NCBI RefSeq assembly: GCF_014653695.1
Contig: NZ_BNAR01000004.1
Coordinates: 700,645 to 764,644 of the forward strand
DNA from: Lentzea cavernae
GTDB lineage: Bacteria; Actinomycetota; Actinomycetes; Mycobacteriales; Pseudonocardiaceae
Reading direction: 5' to 3'
Length of the DNA stretch: 64,000 nucleotides
Within the stretch, counting starts at the first letter, position 1; every line of letters starts with the position of its first letter. The translations under genes were made by a program, and so were the position numbers. Below are positions 8,110-16,081 of this stretch, one piece after another. A model generated the notes under the pieces. That model saw nothing but the letters and a program-made list of their open reading frames with translations. It did not search any database and had not been told where the DNA came from.

Positions 8110-9078
8110 TCACTCCTCGTTGATGGCGGTGTCGTCCTGGTTGAACCAGGAGAGATAGCGCTCGCCGGTGTCCGGGAACACGGTGACGAGGTTCTTGCCG
8201 GCGTACTCGGGCCGTGCGGAGAGCACGCGGCAGGCGTGCGCCGCCGCGCCGGAGGAGACCCCGACCAGCAGCCCCGCCGTCCTGGCGAGCTCCCGTGCCG
8301 TGCTGTAGGCGTCCTCGTTCGACACCGTCAGCACTTCGTCGATCAGGCCGACGTCGGTGGTGGGCGCGACGAAGCCGCCGTTGAGGCCGGGGATGCGGTG
8401 CAGGCCGCCCCAGCCCTGGCTGATCACCGGTGACCCCTCCGGCTCCACCGCGACCACGCGGACGCCGGGGTTGCGCTCCTTCAGGTACTTCGCGGTGCCG
8501 CTGAGGGTTCCGCCGGTGCCGACGCCGCAGACGAAGACGTCGACCTCGCCGTCGGTGTCGTTCCAGATCTCCGGGCCGGTGGTGGCGTAGTGCGCCGCCA
8601 CGTTGTCGGAGTTCTCGTGCTGGCAGGCGAACCACGACCCCGGCCGTTCGCGGTAGATCTCCTCGGCCTTGGCGATCGCCGCCACGTAGCCCTCCTGGTA
8701 CGGCGTCAGCACGATCTCCGCGCCGAACGCGCGCAACAGCTGCAGGCGTTCTGTGGTCGCGCTGTCCGGCAAGACGATCACGCACTTGTAGCCGCGAGCG
8801 GCGGCGATCGACGCCATGGAGATGCCCGTGTTGCCGGACGTGGCCTCGACGATGGTGCCCGAGCCCCTGGTGAGCTGCCCGCGCTCCTCCGCGCCGTTGA
8901 TCATGTAGAGCGCGGCCCTGTCCTTGACGCTGGACAGCGGGTTCGCCATCTCGAGCTTGGCGTAGAGGTGCGCTGTCGTCACGCCGAGGTCGAGCCGGAC
9001 GGTGGGGGTGCCACCGATCAGCTCGTCGATCGAGCGGGCGGGCGGTCGTTTGGTGAGCGGACTGACCCGGGTCTCCAC
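8110..9078 (-). CDS. cysK: PLP-dependent cysteine synthase family protein (O-acetylserine sulfhydrylase-like)
   Basis: This 322-residue fold-type II PLP enzyme is expected to make L-cysteine from O-acetylserine and a sulfur donor. NPLSSVKDRAAL contains the PLP lysine, TSGNTGISMA binds substrate, GVGTGGTLSGTA binds the phosphate, and SSGAAAHA is the C-terminal Ser motif. GTG at 9078 has GGAG nearby. It lies directly downstream of a serine O-acetyltransferase, completing the two-step pathway, and upstream of a cupin. The short Met-poor N-terminus and GGTPTVRL motif fit CysK/CysM equally well. A beta-substituting relative making another 2,3-diamino or S-linked amino acid for the natural-product genes is a possibility that sequence alone cannot exclude. 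Confidence 0.88.
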   Translation of the reverse strand: METRVSPLTKRPPARSIDELIGGTPTVRLDLGVTTAHLYAKLEMANPLSSVKDRAALYMINGAEERGQLTRGSGTIVEATSGNTGISMASIAAARGYKCVIVLPDSATTERLQLLRAFGAEIVLTPYQEGYVAAIAKAEEIYRERPGSWFACQHENSDNVAAHYATTGPEIWNDTDGEVDVFVCGVGTGGTLSGTAKYLKERNPGVRVVAVEPEGSPVISQGWGGLHRIPGLNGGFVAPTTDVGLIDEVLTVSNEDAYSTARELARTAGLLVGVSSGAAAHACRVLSARPEYAGKNLVTVFPDTGERYLSWFNQDDTAINEE

Positions 9079-9100
9079 GAGCTCTCCGTTCGGTTGGGTG

Positions 9101-9742
9101 TCACCAGCTGGGGAAGACGGCCGCGCCCTTGTGCTTCTGCCCCGCCACCACGACGGACTGGCGGGGCCTCGCCGCCTTCGCCACGCTGCGGCTGGACCGC
9201 AGGTTCGGGATGGAGAACGGCGCCAGCACGCGCGAGTCCGCCGGCACGTCGCGGATCACGAGTGCCTGCGCGCCCACCACGGAGTCGTGGCCGACGGTGA
9301 TCGGGCCGAGCAGCGTCGCGTTGGCCCCGACCACCACCCGGTCGCCGAGCTTCGGGTGGCGGCGCGAGCCCTCCGGCCGCTGGTTGTCGTGCCACCAGCC
9401 GACGGCGCCGAGCGTGACCTGGTGGAAGATCGTGACGTCGTTGCCGATCACGACCGTCTCCCCGATCACCACGCCGGCGCCGTGGTCGATGAAGAAACCG
9501 CGGCCGATCGTCGCCCCGGGGTGGATCTCGATGCCCCCGGTCAGGAGCCTGGCGACGACCATGACCAGACGGGCGCCGCGCCGATGACCCCGCAGGTGCA
9601 ACCAGTGCGACACGCGATGTCCCCAGATCGCGATGACCGTCGGGTGCAGCAAGGCCTCGCTGCGCGACAGGATCGACGGGTCGCGGTCCATGACCATGTC
9701 GAGGTCGGCGGTGATCATGCGGAGCAGCGCCCGAGGGGTCAC
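9101..9742 (-). CDS. cysE: serine O-acetyltransferase (left-handed beta-helix)
   Basis: The 213-residue protein shows the hexapeptide-repeat fold of CysE, which acetylates L-serine with acetyl-CoA. Diagnostic motifs are GIEIHPGATIGRGFFIDHG, where the histidines are the catalytic and substrate residues, and VVIGETVVIGNDVTIFHQVTLG. The C-terminal tail after NLRSSRSV is shorter and different from E. coli CysE, as in many Gram-positive forms. GTG at 9742 overlaps the EamA stop by 4 nt (GTGA). The longer frame from 9841 lies inside the EamA gene and is rejected. It is part of an exporter - cysE - cysK - cupin set. Confidence 0.92.
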   Translation of the reverse strand: MTPRALLRMITADLDMVMDRDPSILSRSEALLHPTVIAIWGHRVSHWLHLRGHRRGARLVMVVARLLTGGIEIHPGATIGRGFFIDHGAGVVIGETVVIGNDVTIFHQVTLGAVGWWHDNQRPEGSRRHPKLGDRVVVGANATLLGPITVGHDSVVGAQALVIRDVPADSRVLAPFSIPNLRSSRSVAKAARPRQSVVVAGQKHKGAAVFPSW

Positions 9743-10641
9743 CGGACCGCTCCCGCGTTCTCCTTGCGCAGTTGCCCGAGGCGGTTCTCCGCGTAAGCCA
9801 CGCCGACGAGCACCACGAGGCCACCGGCCAGGAGGTTCCACGTCACGGGTTCACCGAGGAACAGCACGCTGACGAGCACCGCGAACACCGGCACCACGTA
9901 GTTGACCGCGGACGCCGTGGTGGCGCCGACGTCACCGATGAGGCGGAAGTAGAGCACGTACGCCAGACCGGTGCTGAGCAGGCCGAGCAGCACGATGCTC
10001 AACGTCACCGGGCCGGTGAAGTCGGGCGTGCGCCACGCCAGGAACGGTGTCACCAGGGCCTGCAGCACGGCCGCCGCCACGAGCTGCGACGCGGCCAGCG
10101 ACAACGGCGCCAACCCCAGCGGCGACAGGTACTTGCGGACGTACACGAAGCCGATCGCGTAGCTGACGGCCGCGCCGAAGCAGGCCAGACGTCCGCTGAG
10201 CGATCCGAGCGACTCGTGCCACGGCCCGATCAGCAGCACCACGCCGACGAACCCCAGTGCCAGGCCGACGGCCTTGCGGGACGTCGCCCGCTCGGTCGGC
10301 AACGCGGCGGTGGCCAGCGCCAGCGTCAGCAGCGGCGTGGCGCCGATCAGGACGCCCGCGATGCCGGCGCCGGTGGTCTTCTCCCCGTAGGACAGCAACA
10401 GGAACGGGATCACGTTGCCGAACAGCCCCGCGGCCGCGATGTGCCCCCAGATCTGGGCGGACCGCGGCAGCGCGACCTTGCGGACCGCCGCGATCGAGAG
10501 CAGCACGGCCGCGCCCAGGACGAGTCTGCTGAGCACGAGCTGGCCCGGTGTCAAACCCTCCAGGGACACCTTGATGAAGGTGAAGCTGCTTCCCCACAGC
10601 AACGCCAGCAGCAGGAAGCGCGCGACGGATGCCTTGTCCAT
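9739..10641 (-). CDS. EamA/DMT family transporter, possible amino acid or O-acetylserine/cysteine exporter
   Basis: This 300-residue protein has ten predicted membrane helices arranged as two EamA repeats (residues ~8-140 and ~150-290). The opening ALLWGSSFTFIKVSL and the repeat-internal LGEPVTWNLLAGGLVVLVGVAYA are typical. Family members export metabolites such as amino acids. Translational coupling to cysE suggests it removes excess cysteine, O-acetylserine or a related product, which is inferred from context. ATG at 10641 has GAGAAG upstream. The frame is open to 10770, but the extension lacks transporter-like sequence. Confidence 0.85.
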   Translation of the reverse strand: MDKASVARFLLLALLWGSSFTFIKVSLEGLTPGQLVLSRLVLGAAVLLSIAAVRKVALPRSAQIWGHIAAAGLFGNVIPFLLLSYGEKTTGAGIAGVLIGATPLLTLALATAALPTERATSRKAVGLALGFVGVVLLIGPWHESLGSLSGRLACFGAAVSYAIGFVYVRKYLSPLGLAPLSLAASQLVAAAVLQALVTPFLAWRTPDFTGPVTLSIVLLGLLSTGLAYVLYFRLIGDVGATTASAVNYVVPVFAVLVSVLFLGEPVTWNLLAGGLVVLVGVAYAENRLGQLRKENAGAVR

Positions 10642-10771
10642 TGCTTCTCGATTCGCGTCATCTGTCAGTAGTCGTTTGGGTACTTCAGCAGAGCTGACTC
10701 GTGCCCCGCTGGAGCGAGCCGCACAGTTGCCCGCACTCCGGCCCGAACGCTCGAGCGCGCGGCCGCACATC

Positions 10772-10838
10772 GTCCACAGTGGACAAACACCGCCGTCTTC
10801 GCGTCACGGGTCCCGTCCCCCGTTCCGGCGACTAGGCT
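10772..10838 (+). promoter_or_regulatory. dyad operator candidate and leaderless-type promoter for the LAL regulator
   Basis: A perfect 6-bp inverted repeat GTCCAC-A-GTGGAC lies at 10772-10784. Further on, TAGGCT at 10833-10838 matches the actinomycete -10 pattern TANNNT and ends 6 nt before the ATG at 10845. Transcription would then start at or next to the start codon, giving a leaderless mRNA. This fits the absence of a Shine-Dalgarno sequence. No convincing -35 box is seen. Confidence 0.45.
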
Positions 10839-10844
10839 CTCGCC

Positions 10845-13574
10845 ATGCTGGTCGGCCGGGACGGGGAACGGGACCACGTCGAACGGGCACTGGGGCTCGC
10901 GTCGGCCGGTCGCGGCGCGGCGCTGGTCGTCCGGGGCGAGGCGGGGATCGGCAAGTCCGCGCTGCTCGACCACGCCGTGGCCGCGGCCGGGGACATGCGG
11001 GTGCTGCGCGGTGTCGGCATCGAGTCCGAGGCCGAGCTGGCGTTCGGCGCGCTGCACCTGCTGCTGTACCCCTACCTCGACCGGCTCGACCTGCTGCCCG
11101 GCCCGCAGGCGGCCGCGTTGCGGGGTGCGTTCGGGCTGAGCGACGACACGGCCACCCCCTTCCTGATCGGCGCGGCGACGTTGACGCTGCTCGCGGAACT
11201 GGCGGCGGAGCGGCCGTTGCTGTGCGTGGTGGACGACGCCCAGTGGCTCGACCGCGGGTCGTCGGACGCGTTGCTGTTCGCCGCGCGCCGGTTCCAGGCG
11301 GACCCGGTCGTGGTGCTGTTCGCGGTCCGCGACACCGCCGTGCCGTTCCACACCCCCGGCATCGAGGAGCTGCGGCTGCCGGGCCTGTCGCCGGAAGCGG
11401 CGGCCGGGTTGCTCGACGACCGCAGTCCCGGCCTCACGGCGCCCGTGCGGGCGCGAGTGCTGGAGGAGGCGGGCGGCAACCCGCTCGCGTTGCTGGAGCT
11501 CGGGGCGGCGCGGCTGGCCGCGCAGCGCGAGGGCCGGGCGGAACCGGCGCACCAGGTCGGGCCGTTGCCGGTCACGCGGCGGGTGCAGGACGCGTTCCGC
11601 GAGCAGATCGTCGGACTGCCGCCGGCGTGCCAGTCGATCCTGCTGGTCGCCGCCGCCGACCGGTTCGCCGGGATGGACGCGGTGCTGCGCGTCGCCCGTG
11701 CGGTCGGCGCGGACGTCTCCGACCTGGACGCCGCCGAACGCGCGGGGCTGATCAGCGTGGCGGACGGGGAGCTCGCGTTCCGGCACCCGCTGGTGCGGGC
11801 CGCCGCCTACCAGTGCGCCACCCACCACCAGCGGATCGCGGTCCACCGGGCGTTCGCCGAGGCGTTGTCCTCCCCCGAGGTCCTCGACCGCCGGGCCTGG
11901 CACCTCGCCGCGGCCACCACGGAACCGGACGAGGCCGTGGCCGCCGAGCTCGAACGGACCGCGCTGCGGGCCGAACGCCGCGGTGGCGCCATGGCCGTGT
12001 CCGCCGCGTACGACCGCGCCGGGCGGTTGAGCGTGGATCCCGAGCTCAAGGCGCGGCGCATCGCCAAGGCCGCGCTCGCCGCCTACGACGCGGGCAAACC
12101 CGACCGCGCGGCACGCCTGGCCGTCGAGGTCACGTCCCTGACCGGCGATCCGGCCGTGGTCGCGGACGTGACGCTGCTGCGCGGCCAGATCGAGTACGAG
12201 CGGAAGTCGCCGGAAGCGGACGCGGCGCTCGCGTGCGAGGCGGCACGGCTCGTCCTGGACAGCGATCCCGAACGCGCCCTCGTCATGCTGACGGAGATGA
12301 GCTGCGCGGGCCGGGACGCGGGCGCCCTGCACCTGGTCGCCGAGGCCGGGCGGATGCTGGCGCGCCTGCGGCTGGAGCCGGACTCGCGGCACCGGGCGTC
12401 CGCCGACGCGCAGATCAGCTGGGGCGACCTGCTGCGTGGCAGACCCGAGCACGCCGCCGGTCCGTTGCGCGCCATCCTCGAGATCGGCCGGCTGCCGGAC
12501 GAGGACGTGATGCACCGGGTCGTGGCCGGGTTCAGCGGCCTGATGCTGGCCGACGACCGGGCGACCGCCGCGGTGATGGAGACGATGATCGCGGAGGTGC
12601 GCGCCAGCGGGGCGTTGACCTGGATCCCCTACGCGCAGGAGGTCCTGGCGTTCGCCGAGATGCTGCGCGGCGACTTCGTCACGGCGCAGACCGCCCTCGC
12701 CGAGGCGGTGGCGCTGAGCACCGAGTTCGGGATGGACACGGAGGTCGCGCTGCTGCGGGCCACGTCCGTGTGGCTGGCCGCGGTGACGGGCGACGAACGG
12801 CGCTGCCGCGCACTGGCCGCCGAGGTGCTGCCGGTCCTCGACGGACGGCACGCCGTCGGCACCGCGCTGACGTTCTGGGGCCTCGGCCTGCTCGACCTCG
12901 CCGCCGGGCGGTACGGGACGGCGTTCGACGCGCTGCACGCCGTCTGCACGGGACCGGCCCGGTACGACTTCCCCATCCGCGCGGTCCCGGACCTGGTCGA
13001 GGCGGCGGTCCGCGACGGCGACCCCGGCCGCGTCACCGAGCAGCTCGCGGCGTTCGAGCGGTGGGCGGCGCACGTGGACAGTCCGATCGCGACGGCACTG
13101 CTGCACCGCTGCCGGGCGATGGCCGAGGACACCGCGGACGCCGAGGAGCACTACCGGGCCGCGCTGGACCTGCACGCCGAGCACGGCGGCCGGTTCGACC
13201 AGGCCAGAACCCAGCTGCTGCACGGCGAATGGCTGCGCCGCAGACGGCGCCGAGGTGAGGCGCGCACCGAACTGGCCGCCGCCCTGGCCGCCTTCACGCG
13301 CCTGGGCGCGTCCACGTGGGAGGCACGCGCGACGACCGAACTGACCGCGCTGGGCGAACGTCCCGCGCTCGAACCGGTCGCCGCCGACGCGTTGAAGAAC
13401 CTGACACCGCAGGAGGTGCAGGTCGTCCGGCTGGCGGCGGCGGGCCTGAGCAACAAGGAGATCGGCGCGCAGCTGTTCCTGAGCCCGCGCACGATCGGCC
13501 ACCACCTCTACCGCGCGTACCCCAAGCTCGGGGTCACCCGGCGGATCGAACTGGCGCAGCTGGGCCTCGAATGA
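10845..13574 (+). CDS. LAL-type LuxR family transcriptional regulator with N-terminal AAA ATPase
   Basis: The 909-residue regulator has the same build as the one at 282-2999 but is clearly diverged. It starts MLVGRDGERDHVERAL. Walker A is GEAGIGKSALLD near residue 31 and the Walker B-like region is LLCVVDDAQWLDRGSSD. A long TPR-like central region precedes the C-terminal LuxR DNA-binding domain (LTPQEVQVVRLAAAGLSNKEIGAQLFLS). ATG at 10845 is at the very start of the domain and lacks a clear ribosome site, consistent with leaderless expression. It is divergent from the cysteine/exporter chain and is followed by the SDR gene ~100 nt downstream, either of which may be its target. Confidence 0.92.
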   Translation: MLVGRDGERDHVERALGLASAGRGAALVVRGEAGIGKSALLDHAVAAAGDMRVLRGVGIESEAELAFGALHLLLYPYLDRLDLLPGPQAAALRGAFGLSDDTATPFLIGAATLTLLAELAAERPLLCVVDDAQWLDRGSSDALLFAARRFQADPVVVLFAVRDTAVPFHTPGIEELRLPGLSPEAAAGLLDDRSPGLTAPVRARVLEEAGGNPLALLELGAARLAAQREGRAEPAHQVGPLPVTRRVQDAFREQIVGLPPACQSILLVAAADRFAGMDAVLRVARAVGADVSDLDAAERAGLISVADGELAFRHPLVRAAAYQCATHHQRIAVHRAFAEALSSPEVLDRRAWHLAAATTEPDEAVAAELERTALRAERRGGAMAVSAAYDRAGRLSVDPELKARRIAKAALAAYDAGKPDRAARLAVEVTSLTGDPAVVADVTLLRGQIEYERKSPEADAALACEAARLVLDSDPERALVMLTEMSCAGRDAGALHLVAEAGRMLARLRLEPDSRHRASADAQISWGDLLRGRPEHAAGPLRAILEIGRLPDEDVMHRVVAGFSGLMLADDRATAAVMETMIAEVRASGALTWIPYAQEVLAFAEMLRGDFVTAQTALAEAVALSTEFGMDTEVALLRATSVWLAAVTGDERRCRALAAEVLPVLDGRHAVGTALTFWGLGLLDLAAGRYGTAFDALHAVCTGPARYDFPIRAVPDLVEAAVRDGDPGRVTEQLAAFERWAAHVDSPIATALLHRCRAMAEDTADAEEHYRAALDLHAEHGGRFDQARTQLLHGEWLRRRRRRGEARTELAAALAAFTRLGASTWEARATTELTALGERPALEPVAADALKNLTPQEVQVVRLAAAGLSNKEIGAQLFLSPRTIGHHLYRAYPKLGVTRRIELAQLGLE

Positions 13575-13675
13575 CTTAACCGCCCACCCGCCGGCCGCCC
13601 TCACGCCAGTCACGTGACCGATGTGGACCCCGGCGGCCAGGTCCTAGTTTCTCCACCGACGACAAGGAGAAGCTC

Positions 13676-14425
13676 ATGTTGCTGGAGAACAGGACCGCGG
13701 TGGTCTACGGAGGCGGCGGCACGATCGGCGGCGCGATGGCCGACGCCTTCGCCGCCGAGGGCGCGCGCGTCTTCCTGGTGGGCAGGACCCCGGCGAAACT
13801 CGAGGCCGTGGCGGACAGGATCCGCGCCGCCGGCGGCCAGGCCGAGACGGCCGTGGTCGACGCCACGGACGCCTCCGCCGTCAACGACCACATCGACGCC
13901 GTCGTGGAGAAGGCCGGCAGCGTCGACATCTCCGTCAACGTCATCACCAGCGAAGGCCTCTTCCAGCCGCTGGCCGACATCCCGACCCCGGACTTCGCCA
14001 CGGCGATCGCGAACAGCCTCACCGCGCAGCTCATCACCACCAAGGCCGCGGCCCGCCACATGGTGAAGCAGGAGTCGGGCGTGCTGCTGTTCTTCGGCGG
14101 GTCCGACGCCGCGAACATCAACGCCGGCATGGGCAACGTGCAGATCGGCTTCGACGCCGTCGAGTCGCTGCGCAGGCAGTGGTCCGTGGAACTGGCACCG
14201 CACGGCGTGCGCACCGTGACTCTGCTGACCGGCGGCGTCATCGACTCGTTCCCGGACGTTCCGGAGATGGAGGCCGCGAGGCAGAGCATCATCGACGCCT
14301 CCCCGCTCAAGCGCGCCGCGACGACGGCGGACGTGGGCGCGGTGGCCGCGTTCGTGGCGTCGGAGAAGGGGCGCAGCATCACGTCGACGCAGGTCAACAT
14401 CTCGTTCGGCGCGTGCTACGGCTGA
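13676..14425 (+). CDS. SDR-fold protein lacking the YxxxK catalytic motif
   Basis: The 249-residue Rossmann protein has a glycine-rich dinucleotide site (YGGGGTIGGAMADAFAAEGA, variant of TGxxxGxG) and the typical SDR C-terminal ending (SEKGRSITSTQVNIS). The active-site segment, normally YxxxK followed by AAVESL, reads NVQIGFDAVESL: the tyrosine aligns with Val and the lysine with Phe. NNAG is also changed (VNVITSEG). It therefore probably binds a nucleotide but is unlikely to act as a classical dehydrogenase. AAGGAGAAG precedes ATG 13676. Followed by a hairpin terminator, it is likely monocistronic or read through from the LAL regulator. Confidence 0.85.
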   Translation: MLLENRTAVVYGGGGTIGGAMADAFAAEGARVFLVGRTPAKLEAVADRIRAAGGQAETAVVDATDASAVNDHIDAVVEKAGSVDISVNVITSEGLFQPLADIPTPDFATAIANSLTAQLITTKAAARHMVKQESGVLLFFGGSDAANINAGMGNVQIGFDAVESLRRQWSVELAPHGVRTVTLLTGGVIDSFPDVPEMEAARQSIIDASPLKRAATTADVGAVAAFVASEKGRSITSTQVNISFGACYG

Positions 14426-14440
14426 CAAAGGGCCTCAAGC

Positions 14441-14479
14441 GAGCGCGTTCAGCCAGGAGTGGCCTGGGTGGACGCGCTC
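14441..14479. terminator. nested hairpin terminator candidate
   Basis: GAGCGCG and CGCGCTC flank an inner CCAGG-AGTGG-CCTGG hairpin, 15 nt after the SDR stop. This forms a two-part stem with an internal loop and no T-run. It lies between convergent genes. The remaining bases up to 14615 show no gene. Confidence 0.6.
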
Positions 14480-14615
14480 AAGCCATTCCGCGAGACGGCC
14501 GCGCCGGACCGAGCAGCCACCTCGAGGTCGCCGTGCGGCCGGGTCTGCTCCCCGCGGACAGGTCGAGCGCCCAGCCCGCGGCGCTGTACCAGGGGGCACG
14601 GACCTCCAGTCGCCC

Positions 14616-14996
14616 TCAGTTGTCGTACGCCTCGGCGCTGCGCCGCTGCCGCTCACGCTTGAGCCCCTTCTCGAACGCGTGCCGCTCCCCGTCGCCCAGG
14701 TCGTCCCGGACGGCGCGCTCGACCTCGCGGAACACCTCGTAGTACATGTCGTCGTACTCCTCCACGACCTGGAACGTCCACCGTCCCGGTAGGACGTTGC
14801 GGCCGAGCAGCTCCCGCTGCACGCGTTGCGCGTGGTCGGCGTGGCCCGCCTCGCGCAGGGCCGCGATGGCGTCGCCCAGCTCGAAGTCCGCGGTGCCGGT
14901 GAGCTGGTGGAACGAGTAGAGGTGGCCGCGAGCGCGTTCGGTGGTCTCCAGCGCCTTGCGGAGCTTGCCGAGCGCGTCGATCGTCTTGTCGTCCAT
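14616..14996 (-). CDS. conserved hypothetical protein (helical, 126 aa)
   Basis: The product MDDKTIDALGKLRKALETTE... is highly charged and helical, without membrane segments or recognised catalytic motifs. Notable segments are RARGHLYSFHQLTGTADF and VVEEYDDMYYEVFREVERAV. The overall pattern (a four-helix-like bundle with scattered His, Glu and Tyr) recalls small stress-associated actinobacterial hypotheticals, but no function is assigned. ATG at 14996 is chosen because the N-terminal extension of the open frame overlaps the divergent ligase promoter and gene. GGGTAT lies 10 nt upstream, which would fit a SigB-type promoter and an almost leaderless transcript. Confidence 0.75.
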   Translation of the reverse strand: MDDKTIDALGKLRKALETTERARGHLYSFHQLTGTADFELGDAIAALREAGHADHAQRVQRELLGRNVLPGRWTFQVVEEYDDMYYEVFREVERAVRDDLGDGERHAFEKGLKRERQRRSAEAYDN

Positions 14997-15006
14997 GACG
15001 GTCCGA

Positions 15007-15044
15007 ATACCCCGCCGAGGTTGGTCCCTATCACCGAGGGGTAA
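15007..15044. promoter_or_regulatory. divergent SigB-like promoter elements
   Basis: On the minus strand, GGGTAT (15007-15012) precedes the hypothetical gene. On the plus strand, GGTT-N16-GGGTAA (15019-15044) precedes the YbdK-type ligase. Both resemble the SigB/SigF-type consensus GNNT-N14-16-GGGTA(C/T) of actinomycetes. The plus-strand copy misses the last base, and the minus-strand copy lacks a clear -35 at standard spacing. Confidence 0.4.
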
Positions 15045-15084
15045 CCGCTGTCCGCATCCTTCCTGGAAGAGCGGAGATGGGCAC

Positions 15085-16074
15085 TTGCCTGACGCGTGTG
15101 CTGACACCGTTGGCGTCGAAGAGGAGTTCCTGCTCGTCGATCCGGCTTCCCGGCGAACGGCGATGCGCGCGGACGCCGTGCTGGCGCGCGTGCGGGACAC
15201 CGAGCTGACGAAGTTCCACCCGGAGCTCTCCGGGACGCAGGTGGAGGCGGCGACCGGGCCGTGCACGGGGGTGGCCGCGCTGGGCGAGGCGCTGACGCAC
15301 GCCCGTGAGGTGCTCGCCGGCGCCGCGGAGGAAGAGGGGCTGGAGCTGCTGTCCCGGGGCACGCCTCCCAAGGCCTCGGCGCGGTCGGTGGTGTCGAACG
15401 GCGCCCGGTACCACCGGGTGCTCGACACGTACGCGGGGGTGATCGAGGACTACGAGGCCTCCGGGTGCCACGTGCACGTCGGCGTTCCCGACCGGGAGAC
15501 GGCGGTGGCGGTGGTCAACCACCTGAGGCCCTGGCTGCCCACGTTGCTCGCGCTGTCCGCCAACTCCCCCGACCGCGGCTACGCGAGCTGGCGGATGGTG
15601 CTGCAGTCGAGGTTCCCCGGTTCCGGGGTGCCCCCGCTGTTCACCGGCGCCGCCGACTACGACGCCCACGTGGCCCGCATGGTCGCCTGCGGAACGCTGG
15701 TGGACGCCTCGCAGTCGTTCTGGCTGCTGCGCCTGGCCTCGAAGTTCCCGACCGTGGAGTTCCGCGCGGCCGACGCCGCCGCGGAGGTCGACGACGCGGT
15801 GCTGCAGGCGGCTCTCTGCCGCGCCCTCGTGCACGCCGCCCACCAGGACGTGCAGGACGGCAGGGAGCCTCCCCAACTGCGCGACGACGTGCTGGCCGCC
15901 GCCGTGTGGACGGCCTCCCGGTACGGCATCGACGGTGTCGGCATCGATCCGTGGCGGGAGTGCCGGGTGCCCGCCACGGCGGTGCTGGACGACCTGCTCA
16001 AGCGGGTGACACCGGCGCTGGAGGAACGAGGCGAACTCGAACTCGTGCATCACCTGCTCGCGCAGCGGGTATGA
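15085..16074 (+). CDS. YbdK-type carboxylate-amine ligase (glutamate-cysteine ligase 2 family)
   Basis: The 329-residue product has the GCS2/YbdK signature near its start (VGVEEEFLLVDP), with acidic metal ligands. Further motifs are GCHVHVGVPD, with the conserved histidines, and TVEFRAADAA. These enzymes join a carboxylate, often glutamate, to an amine such as cysteine using ATP. The weak-ligase YbdK branch has uncertain physiological substrates. TTG at 15085 is chosen: GGAG lies 8 nt upstream and the domain starts 10 residues in. The long upstream extension of the frame is not family-like. It is separated by 7 nt from the haem-oxygenase-like gene, which it is probably co-transcribed with under a SigB-like promoter, suggesting a redox or stress role. 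Confidence 0.87.
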   Translation: MPDACADTVGVEEEFLLVDPASRRTAMRADAVLARVRDTELTKFHPELSGTQVEAATGPCTGVAALGEALTHAREVLAGAAEEEGLELLSRGTPPKASARSVVSNGARYHRVLDTYAGVIEDYEASGCHVHVGVPDRETAVAVVNHLRPWLPTLLALSANSPDRGYASWRMVLQSRFPGSGVPPLFTGAADYDAHVARMVACGTLVDASQSFWLLRLASKFPTVEFRAADAAAEVDDAVLQAALCRALVHAAHQDVQDGREPPQLRDDVLAAAVWTASRYGIDGVGIDPWRECRVPATAVLDDLLKRVTPALEERGELELVHHLLAQRV

Positions 16075-16081
16075 CCCCGGA

